Positions 44,527 through 53,079 of a DNA stretch of 64,000 nt are shown here, piece by piece. Numbering within the stretch: the stretch's first letter is position 1; every line of letters starts with the position of its first letter. The notes beneath the pieces were generated by a model that was not told the origin of the DNA, did not search any database, and saw only the letters and a program-made list of their open reading frames with translations. Made by a program: the position numbers and the translations under genes. The stretch comes from Sneathiella marina (GTDB lineage Bacteria; Pseudomonadota; Alphaproteobacteria; Sneathiellales; Sneathiellaceae): the NCBI RefSeq assembly GCF_023746535.1, contig NZ_CP098747.1, positions 186,001 through 250,000 on the forward strand, read 5' to 3'.

Positions 44527-45258
44527 ATGGCAGTAAACATCAATTGCGATATGGGCGAAAGTTTCAGTCTCTACAAGATGGGCGAGGATGAAGCCATCAT
44601 GCCCTATGTTACAGAGGCAAATGTTGCTTGCGGATTTCATGGTTCCGATCCAAATCATATGCGCAGTACAGTAGAGTTGGCAAAAAGCCATAATGTAAAA
44701 GTTGGCGCTCATTTTTCGCTTCCAGATTTAGCCGGGTTTGGCCGACGGGAAATGAAGATCGAGCGGGCCGAGATGGCCAATATTGTCATCTATCAAATTG
44801 GTGCACTTAAAGCATTTCTCGACATGTCAGGCGTAAAATTGAACCATTTGAAGCCGCATGGCGCACTATATGGCATGGCTGCGCGTGATGAGCATATTGC
44901 CCATGCGATTAGCGATGCGGCGGAATTTTACGACGTGCCGATATTTGGGTTAAGCGGAACATTGCACGAAGAAATTTATACGCAACGCGGTTTGAAATTT
45001 CGCGCGGAATTCTTTGCTGATCTTGATTATGATGATGCTGGTAATCTTTTGATTACGAGAGAGCATCATGCAGTTGATGCGGATGATGTAAGCGCGAAAG
45101 CCTTGAGGGCAGTAACTGACGGCATCGTGGTCAGTTTGAACGGCAAGGAAGTTCCGGTCAAAGCCGAAACCATCTGCATTCATTCGGACACGCCGGGCGT
45201 CTTGAAGACAGCGAAAGCGCTGTGGGCCGCGCTGGAAGATCATCTGGAGATCAACTGA
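44527..45258 (+). CDS. pxpA: LamB/YcsF family protein, 5-oxoprolinase subunit A-like
   Basis: A 243-aa PxpA/YcsF protein. Signature: INCDMGESFSLYKMGEDEAI, EANVACGFHGSDPNHMRSTV, VGAHFSLPDLAGFGRREM, LKPHGALYGMAARDE. With PxpB and PxpC this family forms an ATP-dependent 5-oxoprolinase; the closely related uses are other lactams. VGAHFSLPD replaces the more usual VGAHPSYPD wording, perhaps a hint at a different substrate. It is separated from PxpB/C here by biotin genes, which is a common rearrangement. Operon member. Confidence 0.9.
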   Translation: MAVNINCDMGESFSLYKMGEDEAIMPYVTEANVACGFHGSDPNHMRSTVELAKSHNVKVGAHFSLPDLAGFGRREMKIERAEMANIVIYQIGALKAFLDMSGVKLNHLKPHGALYGMAARDEHIAHAISDAAEFYDVPIFGLSGTLHEEIYTQRGLKFRAEFFADLDYDDAGNLLITREHHAVDADDVSAKALRAVTDGIVVSLNGKEVPVKAETICIHSDTPGVLKTAKALWAALEDHLEIN

Positions 45259-45294
45259 CGTATTTCCAACCATTCCATAAAGGAGAAATGAAGA

Positions 45295-45537
45295 ATGGCA
45301 AATTCTGAAATTCGCGCACCGCTTCCCGGTGTTTACTATCGAAGACCATCACCGGAAGAGCCCAACTACAAGGAAGTCGGCGATAATGTCTCCAAAGGGG
45401 ATGTGATCGGGCTAATTGAAGTAATGAAAACCTTCACGCCCGTCACGTCTGAATTCGAGGGAATAATTGTGGAATTTCAAGTCGAGACGGAAGACCCCGT
45501 CATGGCGGGCCAAGTGCTCGTGGTCGTGGAAGGTTAA
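45295..45537 (+). CDS. Small biotin carboxyl carrier protein
   Basis: An 80-aa single biotinyl domain. APLPGVYYRRPSPEEP is the start seen in AccB-like domains and LIEVMKTFTPVTS holds the biotinylated Lys45 in the V-M-K-T context. There is no N-terminal extension as in true AccB, so it is a stripped carrier. It is followed 12 bases later by a biotin carboxylase. Set between pxpA and pxpB/C it is likely a subunit of a split carboxylase and not of acetyl-CoA carboxylase. Confidence 0.9.
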   Translation: MANSEIRAPLPGVYYRRPSPEEPNYKEVGDNVSKGDVIGLIEVMKTFTPVTSEFEGIIVEFQVETEDPVMAGQVLVVVEG

Positions 45538-45549
45538 TCGGAACGTATT

Positions 45550-46935
45550 ATGGCTATCACCAAATTACTTATTGCAAATCGCGGCGAGATCGCCGTGCGC
45601 ATAATACGAGCCGCGCAGGATCTTGGCATCAAAACCGTTCAGGTTTACAGCATCGCTGACGCCACCTCTTTAGCAGTTCAGATGGCGGATGAAGCCGTTG
45701 AGATCGGTCCACCGGCGGCCAAAAAATCTTATCTAAATGCCGACGCCGTGTTGAAGGCTGCAAAAGATACTGGGGCAGATGGCATCCATCCAGGGTATGG
45801 TTTTCTAGCGGAAAATGCGGATTTCGCTGATGCAGTGGAAGCCGCCGGTATCTCTTTTGTCGGACCCACAGGCGATATGATACGCACCATGGGTGACAAA
45901 GCCTCTGCACGTAGAGCCGCGGAAAATGCGGGCGTTCCAACCGTACCGGGCAGTGATGGTATTATTACAGATATGGATGAAGCGGCGGATCTGGCGGAAC
46001 AGATTGGCTATCCGGTAATGATCAAAGCAACTGCAGGCGGAGGAGGACGTGGTATTCGTGTTGCAGAAACTGCTGAAGAATTTGCTGAGCTCGCCCCGCA
46101 AGCATCTGCGGAAGCAGCTGCAGCTTTTGGTGATGGCGGTCTCTACATGGAAAAGCTGATCGCGCTCGCTCGTCACATTGAGGTTCAGATACTTGGTGAT
46201 GGCACCGATTTCATTCACTGTTATGAACGGGAATGCACCTTGCAGCGGCGGCGGCAGAAAGTGTGGGAGGAGGCTCCCTCTTCCGCGTTGTCAGAGGACG
46301 TTCGGGAAAAACTGTGCTCTTCGGCTGTGGCGTTGGCGCGAGCTGTCGGGTATCGTGGTGCCGGAACCGTTGAATTTCTCTATGACGATGAAAGCGGTAG
46401 ATTCTTTTTCATTGAAATGAATACCCGTATTCAAGTTGAACATCCTGTAACAGAGAGTATTACCGGAATTGATCTCGTCGCTGAGATGATTCAAATCGCT
46501 GGCGGAGAACCGTTGTCAATCAAACAAGAGGAAATCGTGGTGCGGGGCCATTCAATCGAGGTTCGGATCAATGCTGAAGATCCCGCCAACAATTTCATGC
46601 CGTTTCCTGGCGTTGTTGATGATTTACGTATCCCGGGCGGGCCGGGCGTACGGTTTGATCATATGCTCTATCATGGATACCAGATCCCTCCTTTCTATGA
46701 CTCGTTACTGGGCAAATTGATTGTTCACGCAGAAAGCAGAAGCTCGGCAATTACCCGACTGAAACGCGCAGTCGCCGAATTGAATTTTGGTGAGTTGAAA
46801 ACCACAACACCGCTATTCCTGCTATTGGCTGAAGCCGAAGAAGTTCGGTCGGGCAATATCCACACTAACTGGCTGGAGCCATGGCTTGAGACCAATGAAG
46901 CAAAGCTTGCAAGCATAGGAGACAATGAAAAATGA
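45550..46935 (+). CDS. Biotin carboxylase (AccC-like)
   Basis: A 461-aa ATP-grasp enzyme that carboxylates carrier biotin with bicarbonate. Marks: LIANRGEIAVRIIRA at the start, DGIHPGYGFLAENADFA, the ATP loop MIKATAGGGGRGIRV, EVQILGDG, and the active-site arginine strand IEMNTRIQVEHPVTE. The full domain is present, normal length. It overlaps pxpB by four bases (ATGA). Its placement suggests service to the KipI/KipA-type subunits; a housekeeping accC is expected elsewhere. Confidence 0.93.
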   Translation: MAITKLLIANRGEIAVRIIRAAQDLGIKTVQVYSIADATSLAVQMADEAVEIGPPAAKKSYLNADAVLKAAKDTGADGIHPGYGFLAENADFADAVEAAGISFVGPTGDMIRTMGDKASARRAAENAGVPTVPGSDGIITDMDEAADLAEQIGYPVMIKATAGGGGRGIRVAETAEEFAELAPQASAEAAAAFGDGGLYMEKLIALARHIEVQILGDGTDFIHCYERECTLQRRRQKVWEEAPSSALSEDVREKLCSSAVALARAVGYRGAGTVEFLYDDESGRFFFIEMNTRIQVEHPVTESITGIDLVAEMIQIAGGEPLSIKQEEIVVRGHSIEVRINAEDPANNFMPFPGVVDDLRIPGGPGVRFDHMLYHGYQIPPFYDSLLGKLIVHAESRSSAITRLKRAVAELNFGELKTTTPLFLLLAEAEEVRSGNIHTNWLEPWLETNEAKLASIGDNEK

Positions 46936-47807
46936 CGACAAGATTCACGTTCGGAGGCGACGAACATATCTTTGTGGAAATCAGCGAGGAGATGTCGCTG
47001 GAAGCTTTTTTTAAATCGCTCTCAATAACAAACGCTGTGCGTGATACGGAGATTAAGGGGGTTACAGAAATTTGTCCTGCAAATGCCTCCTTTCAGATCA
47101 AATTTAACCCTGACTTGATTCACCCAGACGATCTTCTGACTGAACTGAAACGTATTGAGCAGAATGCGGATTTATCTGACGCTGTATTGAATACACGGAT
47201 CATAGAAATACCTGTGTTCTATCAAGACCCCTGGACAAACGAGACACTAATGCGGTTCCGGGAGCGTCACCAGGATCCGACGGTGACGGACCTTGAATAT
47301 TCAGCCCGGATTAATGGGTATGATACTGTCGAGAGCTTCATTGCCGCCCATGCTGGCTCGCCCTGGTTTGTTTCCATGGTCGGGTTCGTCTCCGGTTTGC
47401 CATTCCTCTATCAGATGGTTGAGCGGGAAAAACAGATTCAGGTTCCAAAATACCTTAGCCCCCGAACAGATACTCCGAAGCTCACTGTCGGATATGGCGG
47501 CTGTTTTTCTTGTATCTATTCGGTGCGCGGAGCGGGGGGATATCAAATGTTTGGGATTACACCCATGCCCATTTTCGACCCCGAACAGAAGACTAGTTAT
47601 CTGAAAGATTTTATGGTGTTTTTTAAACCCGGCGACATCGTAAAATGGAAACCCATAAACCGCGAGGAATACGACCAGGCGCTTGCAGAAGTGGACGCCG
47701 GAACCTTTGAGCCCCGGATCAGGGAGGTCGTATTTTCTCTCGACGATTTCAACAAAGATATCGAGGGAACAAATACCAAGCTGGAGGAAATTCTCTATGC
47801 CAATTAA
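46932..47807 (+). CDS. pxpB: 5-oxoprolinase subunit B-like / KipI-type (AHS1) protein
   Basis: A 291-aa AHS1 protein. Family wording: EIPVFYQDPWTNE, GSPWFVSMVGFVSGLPFLY, LSPRTDTPKLTVGYG and GGYQMFGITPMPIFDP. It forms a pair with PxpC; the same two folds make the carboxyltransferase part of urea carboxylase. An extended N-terminus of about 90 residues (TRFTFGGDEHIFVEI) is longer than in E. coli PxpB only slightly. It overlaps the biotin carboxylase and pxpC genes, so all three are translated in step. Confidence 0.9.
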   Translation: MTTRFTFGGDEHIFVEISEEMSLEAFFKSLSITNAVRDTEIKGVTEICPANASFQIKFNPDLIHPDDLLTELKRIEQNADLSDAVLNTRIIEIPVFYQDPWTNETLMRFRERHQDPTVTDLEYSARINGYDTVESFIAAHAGSPWFVSMVGFVSGLPFLYQMVEREKQIQVPKYLSPRTDTPKLTVGYGGCFSCIYSVRGAGGYQMFGITPMPIFDPEQKTSYLKDFMVFFKPGDIVKWKPINREEYDQALAEVDAGTFEPRIREVVFSLDDFNKDIEGTNTKLEEILYAN

Positions 47808-48771
47808 CGTTAAAACAGCAGGACTATCGGTAACAATACAGGACCTGGGCCGGCCGGGTTACTACCACCTTGGAATTCCCATGGGGGGTGCGATGGATCG
47901 CTTGGCTTTACGTGCTGCCAATTTGCTTGTCGGTAACGACGAAGGTGCCGCGGCACTCGAAGCCGTTTTTATCGGTCCAGAACTGGAATTCACGGAAGAT
48001 GCGCTCATTGCAGTTACAGGGGGAGAACTACCTCCAAAACTCGATGGCGAGACAATGGAAACCTGGACAACCATAAAAGTAAAATCCGGGCAAATTCTCA
48101 CATTTGACTATTTGCGATCCGGAGCCCGTGCGTATATAGCGGTTTCCGGGGGGATCGACACAGCTCCAGCACTAGGAAGTCGGTCGACCTACGCCATTGG
48201 CGCCTTGGGAGGAGTTGAAGGCCGTGCTATCGCGCCGGGTGATGTATTGCCGATTGGGGCGAGCCGAGGGTCCATAGCGGAGGGCACTACACTTCCAAAA
48301 GAACTTCGCCGCACTCCTGGAAATCCGGTAGAATTGAGGGTCCTCCCAGGCTTGTATTGGCACCGCTTGACGGATGCAGCAGGAGAACGTTTTTTTTCAG
48401 AAACCTGGAAAGTTGCCTCTGAAGCAGATCGCATGGGGTACAGGTTTCAGGGCGGCACTCCTATAGAGTTTGTTGAGAGGAAACAACCTTTTGGTGCGGG
48501 CTCCGATCCATCGAACATTACTGATTCCTGTTATCCTTATGGTTCGATTCAGATCCCGGGCGGTACCGAACCAATTATTCTTCACCGTGATGCTGTATCG
48601 GGAGGTGGATTTTTCACCATCGGCGCCGTGATATCGGCCGATATGGATTTAATTGGTCAATTACAACCGCATACACCAACAAAATTTGTGAAGGTCAACA
48701 TGCATACCGCCCTTGCAGCGCGCCGTGAAAGATCGGCACTGATTGAAGGAATTCGAGATGTGATTACTTAA
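47797..48771 (+). CDS. pxpC: 5-oxoprolinase subunit C-like / KipA-type (AHS2) protein
   Basis: About 324 aa of the AHS2 family. Marks: LSVTIQDLGRPGYYHLGIPMG, GGAMDRLALRAANLLVGN, ALGSRSTYAIGALGG, PIEFVERKQPFGAGSDP. The start at 47797 is chosen because GGAGG lies nine bases before it and MPINVKTAGLSVTIQD is the normal family start; the longer frame begins inside pxpB. The two genes overlap by 11 bases. Acts with PxpB as the lactamase or carboxyltransferase core. Confidence 0.92.
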   Translation: MPINVKTAGLSVTIQDLGRPGYYHLGIPMGGAMDRLALRAANLLVGNDEGAAALEAVFIGPELEFTEDALIAVTGGELPPKLDGETMETWTTIKVKSGQILTFDYLRSGARAYIAVSGGIDTAPALGSRSTYAIGALGGVEGRAIAPGDVLPIGASRGSIAEGTTLPKELRRTPGNPVELRVLPGLYWHRLTDAAGERFFSETWKVASEADRMGYRFQGGTPIEFVERKQPFGAGSDPSNITDSCYPYGSIQIPGGTEPIILHRDAVSGGGFFTIGAVISADMDLIGQLQPHTPTKFVKVNMHTALAARRERSALIEGIRDVIT

Positions 48772-49140
48772 TTAGCGGCCGAAAATAAACTTCGCACCTC
48801 TATTTGATTATCCAAAGGACTGGTACGACTAACCATAAAAAATACAATCTAAAATAGATTAAATATAAATACCAGCATTCGTAATATGGGATTTATTGGG
48901 AGAATGACACACGGGTTGGGAAATTTTTGAGGAGCGGGGAAGATATCGGCTCATGTGAGGCAAAAAGTAATTACGCTGTCGATACATTGCTCTTTGGAAT
49001 TTGGCCGTAGATCAAAGGGAAGTTCTCGTAGCCCCTGGAAAAATATGGTGAGAAAATCGCAGCCGAATGCGTGCAGACGTATTGGAATTACCCATCGAAA
49101 TTTACTTCAAAAACACTATTAGACGAAGAGAGTTAGTAAA
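48772..49140. other. Gap before the aminotransferase gene, with a possible gene remnant
   Basis: No intact gene. Near its right end, one frame reads a protein-like 34-codon stretch (PLEKYGEKIAAECVQTYWNY and on) that ends in TAG a few bases before the next start, and another frame upstream reads LAVDQREVLVAPGKIW before a stop. This could be a decayed gene, but I cannot name it. Confidence 0.35.
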
Positions 49141-50436
49141 ATGACTGACAATGCAACCATGCAAATCCGAAAAAATGAAGCGATAGCCCAGGGTGTTGGC
49201 ATGATGACTCAAATTTATGCTGAACGAGCAGAAAATGCTGAGATTTGGGATATAGAGGGTAATCGATATATTGATTTTGCCGCCGGGATCGCTGTCGTTA
49301 ACACCGGCCACCGCCATCCAAAAGTAATTGAGGCGGTGAAGAGGCAGTTGGATCATTTCACGCATACATGTCATCAAGTTGTGCCCTATTCAAACTATGT
49401 CCACCTGGCCGAGCGATTGAATAAACTGGTACATGGAGACTTTGATAAGAAAACTGTCTTTGTAACTACCGGCGCCGAAGCCGTAGAAAACGCGATCAAG
49501 ATCGCGCGGGCTGCGACAGGGCGCACAGCGATCGTCTCCTTTTCGGGCGGTTTTCATGGCCGTACCTTTATGGGAATGGCCCTGACAGGGAAGGTGTTTC
49601 CCTACAAGGCTGGTTTCGGAGCAATGCCAGGTGATGTTTACCATGTACCTTTTCCCATCGAATTACATGGCGTATCAGTTGAGCAGTCTCTGGCTGCCTT
49701 GGAAACATTATTTAAAGCCGATGTAGATCCATCGCGAGTAGCCGCAATCATTTTGGAGCCGGTACAGGGTGAAGGCGGTTTCTACGAAGTGCCGAGCGGT
49801 TTCTTTGAATCCCTGAGAGAGCTATGTGACGAGCACGGAATTTTGCTGATCGCCGATGAAATCCAAACGGGATTTGCCAGAACAGGTACGTTATTTGCGA
49901 TGGAACAGCACGGTGTTGCGGCAGATCTTACCACGATGGCGAAAGGGCTTGCAGGTGGATTCCCTCTGGCAGCGGTAACCGGTAAGGCGGAGGTCATGGA
50001 TGCTGCCAACCCCGGCGGCCTTGGTGGAACATATGGTGGAAATCCCCTTGGTATTGCTGCGGCGCATGCAGTTCTGGATGTAATCGAGGAAGAGGATCTT
50101 TGTGATCGCTCGATGATCCTTGGTAACCGATTAAAACAGCGGCTTCAAGGGATACGGGAGGAAGTTCCAGAGATAGCGGATGTAAGAGGTCCGGGTTTTA
50201 TGAATGCAGTTGAGTTTAGTGACGCCAAGACAGGAAAACCGAGCCCAGAGTTTGCTAATGCCGTAAAATCCAGGGCTCTTGAGAAAGGGCTTATTCTTCT
50301 AACTTGCGGTGTTCAGGGGAATGTCATCAGATTCTTGTCTCCAATAACAATTGAAGACAATATTTTTCAAGAAGCTTTGGAGATCCTAGAGACATCTATT
50401 CGGGAAGTCTATTCTGCAAAAGCCAAAACAAAATGA
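49141..50436 (+). CDS. gabT: 4-aminobutyrate/omega-amino acid aminotransferase
   Basis: A 431-aa class III PLP aminotransferase. It has YIDFAAGIAVVNTGHRHPKV, TTGAEAVENAIKIARAATG, VSFSGGFHGRTFMGMALTGK, the LIADEIQTGFARTGTLFA strand, and the PLP lysine in TTMAKGLAGGFPLAAVTGK. This wording is close to GabT, which moves the amino group of GABA to 2-oxoglutarate to give succinate semialdehyde. Related enzymes use 5-aminovalerate or beta-alanine. Behind the lactam-opening operon, it would take the omega-amino acid product. No succinate-semialdehyde dehydrogenase is in the window. Confidence 0.9.
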   Translation: MTDNATMQIRKNEAIAQGVGMMTQIYAERAENAEIWDIEGNRYIDFAAGIAVVNTGHRHPKVIEAVKRQLDHFTHTCHQVVPYSNYVHLAERLNKLVHGDFDKKTVFVTTGAEAVENAIKIARAATGRTAIVSFSGGFHGRTFMGMALTGKVFPYKAGFGAMPGDVYHVPFPIELHGVSVEQSLAALETLFKADVDPSRVAAIILEPVQGEGGFYEVPSGFFESLRELCDEHGILLIADEIQTGFARTGTLFAMEQHGVAADLTTMAKGLAGGFPLAAVTGKAEVMDAANPGGLGGTYGGNPLGIAAAHAVLDVIEEEDLCDRSMILGNRLKQRLQGIREEVPEIADVRGPGFMNAVEFSDAKTGKPSPEFANAVKSRALEKGLILLTCGVQGNVIRFLSPITIEDNIFQEALEILETSIREVYSAKAKTK

Positions 50437-50634
50437 CTTCTGCAGATATTCCGGCAAAATTCCGCTGAAATAGAGTATCGAAAACCTCAAACTGTATACT
50501 TGCAGTTATTTGGGCCGTGGAAAATAGAAGTATCGAATATAGATATCATTTATTGGTAAGAATGATTTGACGTACTGTGAGTTTAGACGCAATAAACATC
50601 AAAGCTTTTTTCCAGCTTCAGAAGGTGTCCCGAA

Positions 50635-51816
50635 TTGACTGCAGCTCCCAGCATAAAAAAAAGCAAGCCCACACTTCGTGTCCTGGGCACTGCTGTCACT
50701 TTGATCGAACCGATCAGAAAAGAAGCAGAGAAAGATCTGGGTATAAATCTGGAATTTACGATTTTGGATGGCACCGAAGCGCAGAGAAAAGGCGCTATGC
50801 ATCCAGAAAGTTTCGATGTTTATGATCAATGGTTTCACGACTTAGATTTGATCTGGCCCGCCAACTCCATCGGTCCAATAGACGTGAGCCGTATTCACAA
50901 TTGGGAGCAAATCAACTTACTTCCAAAAGCAGGTAAGTTGGTTGGCAGCTCTCACACTGGATTGCACGGTGATCCTAGCAAACGCCTTTATGTTCAGCTG
51001 GACGGTACATTGGGTCAGTCTCCTTCCGGGCAGATTAGTATGTTGCCAACAGTGCATAATGCAGACAGCTTTGTTGTGCCGGAAGAATTGGCGGACAAGA
51101 TTACGAGCTGGGCTTGCTTGCTGGATCCAAAATGGTCAGGCCGTGTGGTATTGCAGCGGGATGCTGCAATTGGCTGCCTTGATATATTATTGGCCCTGTC
51201 CGCAAAAAAAGAATTTCAAGCAGCAGATATAGGAAATCTGGAACTGGAAGAAATAGACGAATTGGCAAAGGTTTTAAGGCGCTATCGTACAAAAGGCCAT
51301 TTTAGAAGCATTTGGGCGGACGAGATTGACGCAATAGCTGCGATAGATGGAAATACGCCAATCATTGGATCCATGTGGTGGTCCGGGTTGATTGCGTTAA
51401 GAGCAAAAGGTATCCCTGTGACAATGGCAACGCCAACTGAGGGGTATCGTGGGTGGTTTGGTGGTATCGCATTATCTCGCCGACTTGATGATCGAACTAA
51501 AGACGCGGCCTATGAATATTTGAACTGGTGGTTGGAAGGGCATGCGGGCGCTCTGGCCACCCGGAACGGTGCATACATGTCCAATCCACAAGCATCTCGG
51601 CGTTATCTTTCAAAGGCCGAATGGGATTTCTGGTATGGGGGAAAACCGGCGCGGGAAATCATTCGAAACACCTTTGGAGCGCCGGTCTTTAAAAAAGGGG
51701 ATGTGCGTCCAGGCGGAGCTTATGAAGAGCGAATGTCGAAAGTTGTTGTTTGGGATACAATTATGGATGAACATAATTATCTCGTGCGTCACTGGGATTA
51801 TGCCCTAGGCCTTTAA
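50635..51816 (+). CDS. PotD-like ABC substrate-binding protein without signal peptide
   Basis: A 393-aa extracellular-solute-binding-type protein, a relative of the one at 57513 (both end in a WYGGKP or WYEGKP block, a G-G-x-x-x-E-R segment and a WDYAL/WDEFL tail). It starts at TTG with GAAGGTG a few bases before. The frame is closed upstream by TAA at 50593 with no ATG or GTG before the TTG. The N-terminus (MTAAPSIKKSKPTLRVLGTA) has no hydrophobic leader, unlike its paralogue. Either it is a cytoplasmic or sensory version, or the leader has been lost. It is convergent with the GntR gene. Confidence 0.75.
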   Translation: MTAAPSIKKSKPTLRVLGTAVTLIEPIRKEAEKDLGINLEFTILDGTEAQRKGAMHPESFDVYDQWFHDLDLIWPANSIGPIDVSRIHNWEQINLLPKAGKLVGSSHTGLHGDPSKRLYVQLDGTLGQSPSGQISMLPTVHNADSFVVPEELADKITSWACLLDPKWSGRVVLQRDAAIGCLDILLALSAKKEFQAADIGNLELEEIDELAKVLRRYRTKGHFRSIWADEIDAIAAIDGNTPIIGSMWWSGLIALRAKGIPVTMATPTEGYRGWFGGIALSRRLDDRTKDAAYEYLNWWLEGHAGALATRNGAYMSNPQASRRYLSKAEWDFWYGGKPAREIIRNTFGAPVFKKGDVRPGGAYEERMSKVVVWDTIMDEHNYLVRHWDYALGL

Positions 51817-51829
51817 CCCGTACTATAGG

Positions 51830-52843
51830 TTAGTATTTCTGCCGAATTAGGAATTGCGGTAGTTCAGGTTCTATAAAAACTGAAAATGTCTTTAATCGGT
51901 TGCGACTTCGGGCCGCCGCCAAAACAATGTGCTGCTCCAAGGCTTGCGCGGCCATATCAAATGCCTTTCGCATTACGAAATCCAATACGATGATATGCTC
52001 CCGAATAGAAGATAAGGGAGGTGTTGAGCCAACAGTTGAGAAAAAGAGATTGTTGATGACCAAAGTTGATTGGCTTTGACTGATCATAGTTAGCAATGGA
52101 CTGTTTTTTGATTTTGCAAGTAGATGGACGTGGAGGTCTTCTTCAAGCACGTCACATTCAGATTTTTTTCGTGATGATCCCTGATCATATACAGCTTGAG
52201 CTCGCTCCCACATTGCCCGTATTTCCTGGGAAGAAATGAGCTGCGCACTTTCAAACAGGGCAAGTGGCTCTAGCTTGCTTCTAATAGCGTAGTGATTATC
52301 CACATCGCGTGTTGTAAGTGGGCCAATAAGCCAATGGGAACGTTCATCTTTTGTTACGAGGCCGCGCTGATTAAGCCGCGATAGTAATTCGCGAATTACA
52401 GTGCGGCTAACTTGATAATAATCCGCGGCCATTTGTTCATTGATCTGGTACACACCAAAAGGCAGGGCACGAAGTAGGGATTTCTCAAAATCTCCGGCAA
52501 TCCGCTGAGAGATAATTCTTGGTTGCTTGGAAATTTTGTCGACCTCGTCGAGGCCAAGATGACTTAGTGTCAATGTAATGCGTTGTGGTTCATTACTACT
52601 GTTCTTCCCCGCGACGATATATCCACGACCTTCAAATTGCCGTAATACACCGTTCTCAAAAAGTTCTGCAAAAGCTTTCCTAACGGGCGTTCTGCTGGTG
52701 TCAAACAGTCGCGCAACAGGTTCTTCTGTCAGCACCGTATTAGCTTCGAGGCTGCCTCTCTCAATCGCCCTAGAAAGAAGGTTGGCAATCTCGAGATAGC
52801 GTGGTGTCGGGCGTTTTGTAATAGAGGCGTTTTTACTTTCCAT
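51830..52843 (-). CDS. GntR-family regulator with two winged helices and FCD-like domain
   Basis: About 337 aa, a third longer than usual. The first winged helix is near residues 15-75 (NTVLTEEPVARLFDTSRTPV, RKAFAELFENGVLRQF). A second is near 110-165 (QINEQMAADYYQVSRTVIRE, LLSRLNQRGLVTKDERSHWL). A helical ligand domain follows (RSKLEPLALFESAQLI, LEEDLHVHLLAKSKN, SSIREHIIVLDFVMRKAFD). It lies divergent from the ABC operon at 53080 with a palindrome between them, so it probably controls that operon. I take the second ATG (52843) as a plausible start; 52858 is also possible. Confidence 0.85.
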   Translation of the reverse strand: MESKNASITKRPTPRYLEIANLLSRAIERGSLEANTVLTEEPVARLFDTSRTPVRKAFAELFENGVLRQFEGRGYIVAGKNSSNEPQRITLTLSHLGLDEVDKISKQPRIISQRIAGDFEKSLLRALPFGVYQINEQMAADYYQVSRTVIRELLSRLNQRGLVTKDERSHWLIGPLTTRDVDNHYAIRSKLEPLALFESAQLISSQEIRAMWERAQAVYDQGSSRKKSECDVLEEDLHVHLLAKSKNSPLLTMISQSQSTLVINNLFFSTVGSTPPLSSIREHIIVLDFVMRKAFDMAAQALEQHIVLAAARSRNRLKTFSVFIEPELPQFLIRQKY

Positions 52844-52939
52844 CTCACTACATCTCACGGCTGAAAATTAGATTCAAGAATAGCTTTCGACGGCGGAACA
52901 TCAATTTATTTGAATATAAATGAAATTAACGATTTTTGT

Positions 52940-52954
52940 ATACGGAAACCGTAT
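52940..52954. promoter_or_regulatory. GntR operator candidate
   Basis: ATACGGAAACCGTAT is a perfect 6-3-6 inverted repeat between the divergent GntR gene and the ABC operon. A TTGACT (53001-53006) with an A/T-rich -10 region follows, before the ATPase start at 53080. Confidence 0.45.
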
Positions 52955-53079
52955 TAAAAATTCAAATACCGAGTATATGAAAAAAATATACATATAATAA
53001 TTGACTTTTGAATACAAAAAGCATTATTTTTAAAAAACGGATTCGGGAAAAATGTGAAAATATATTGGGGGCGGATGTA

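Noticed and set aside
53008-53079. Longer N-terminus of the ATPase at 53080
   Set aside because: The start would be a TTG inside the promoter spacer, and the added residues do not look like the family; the ATG after GGGGGCGG fits.
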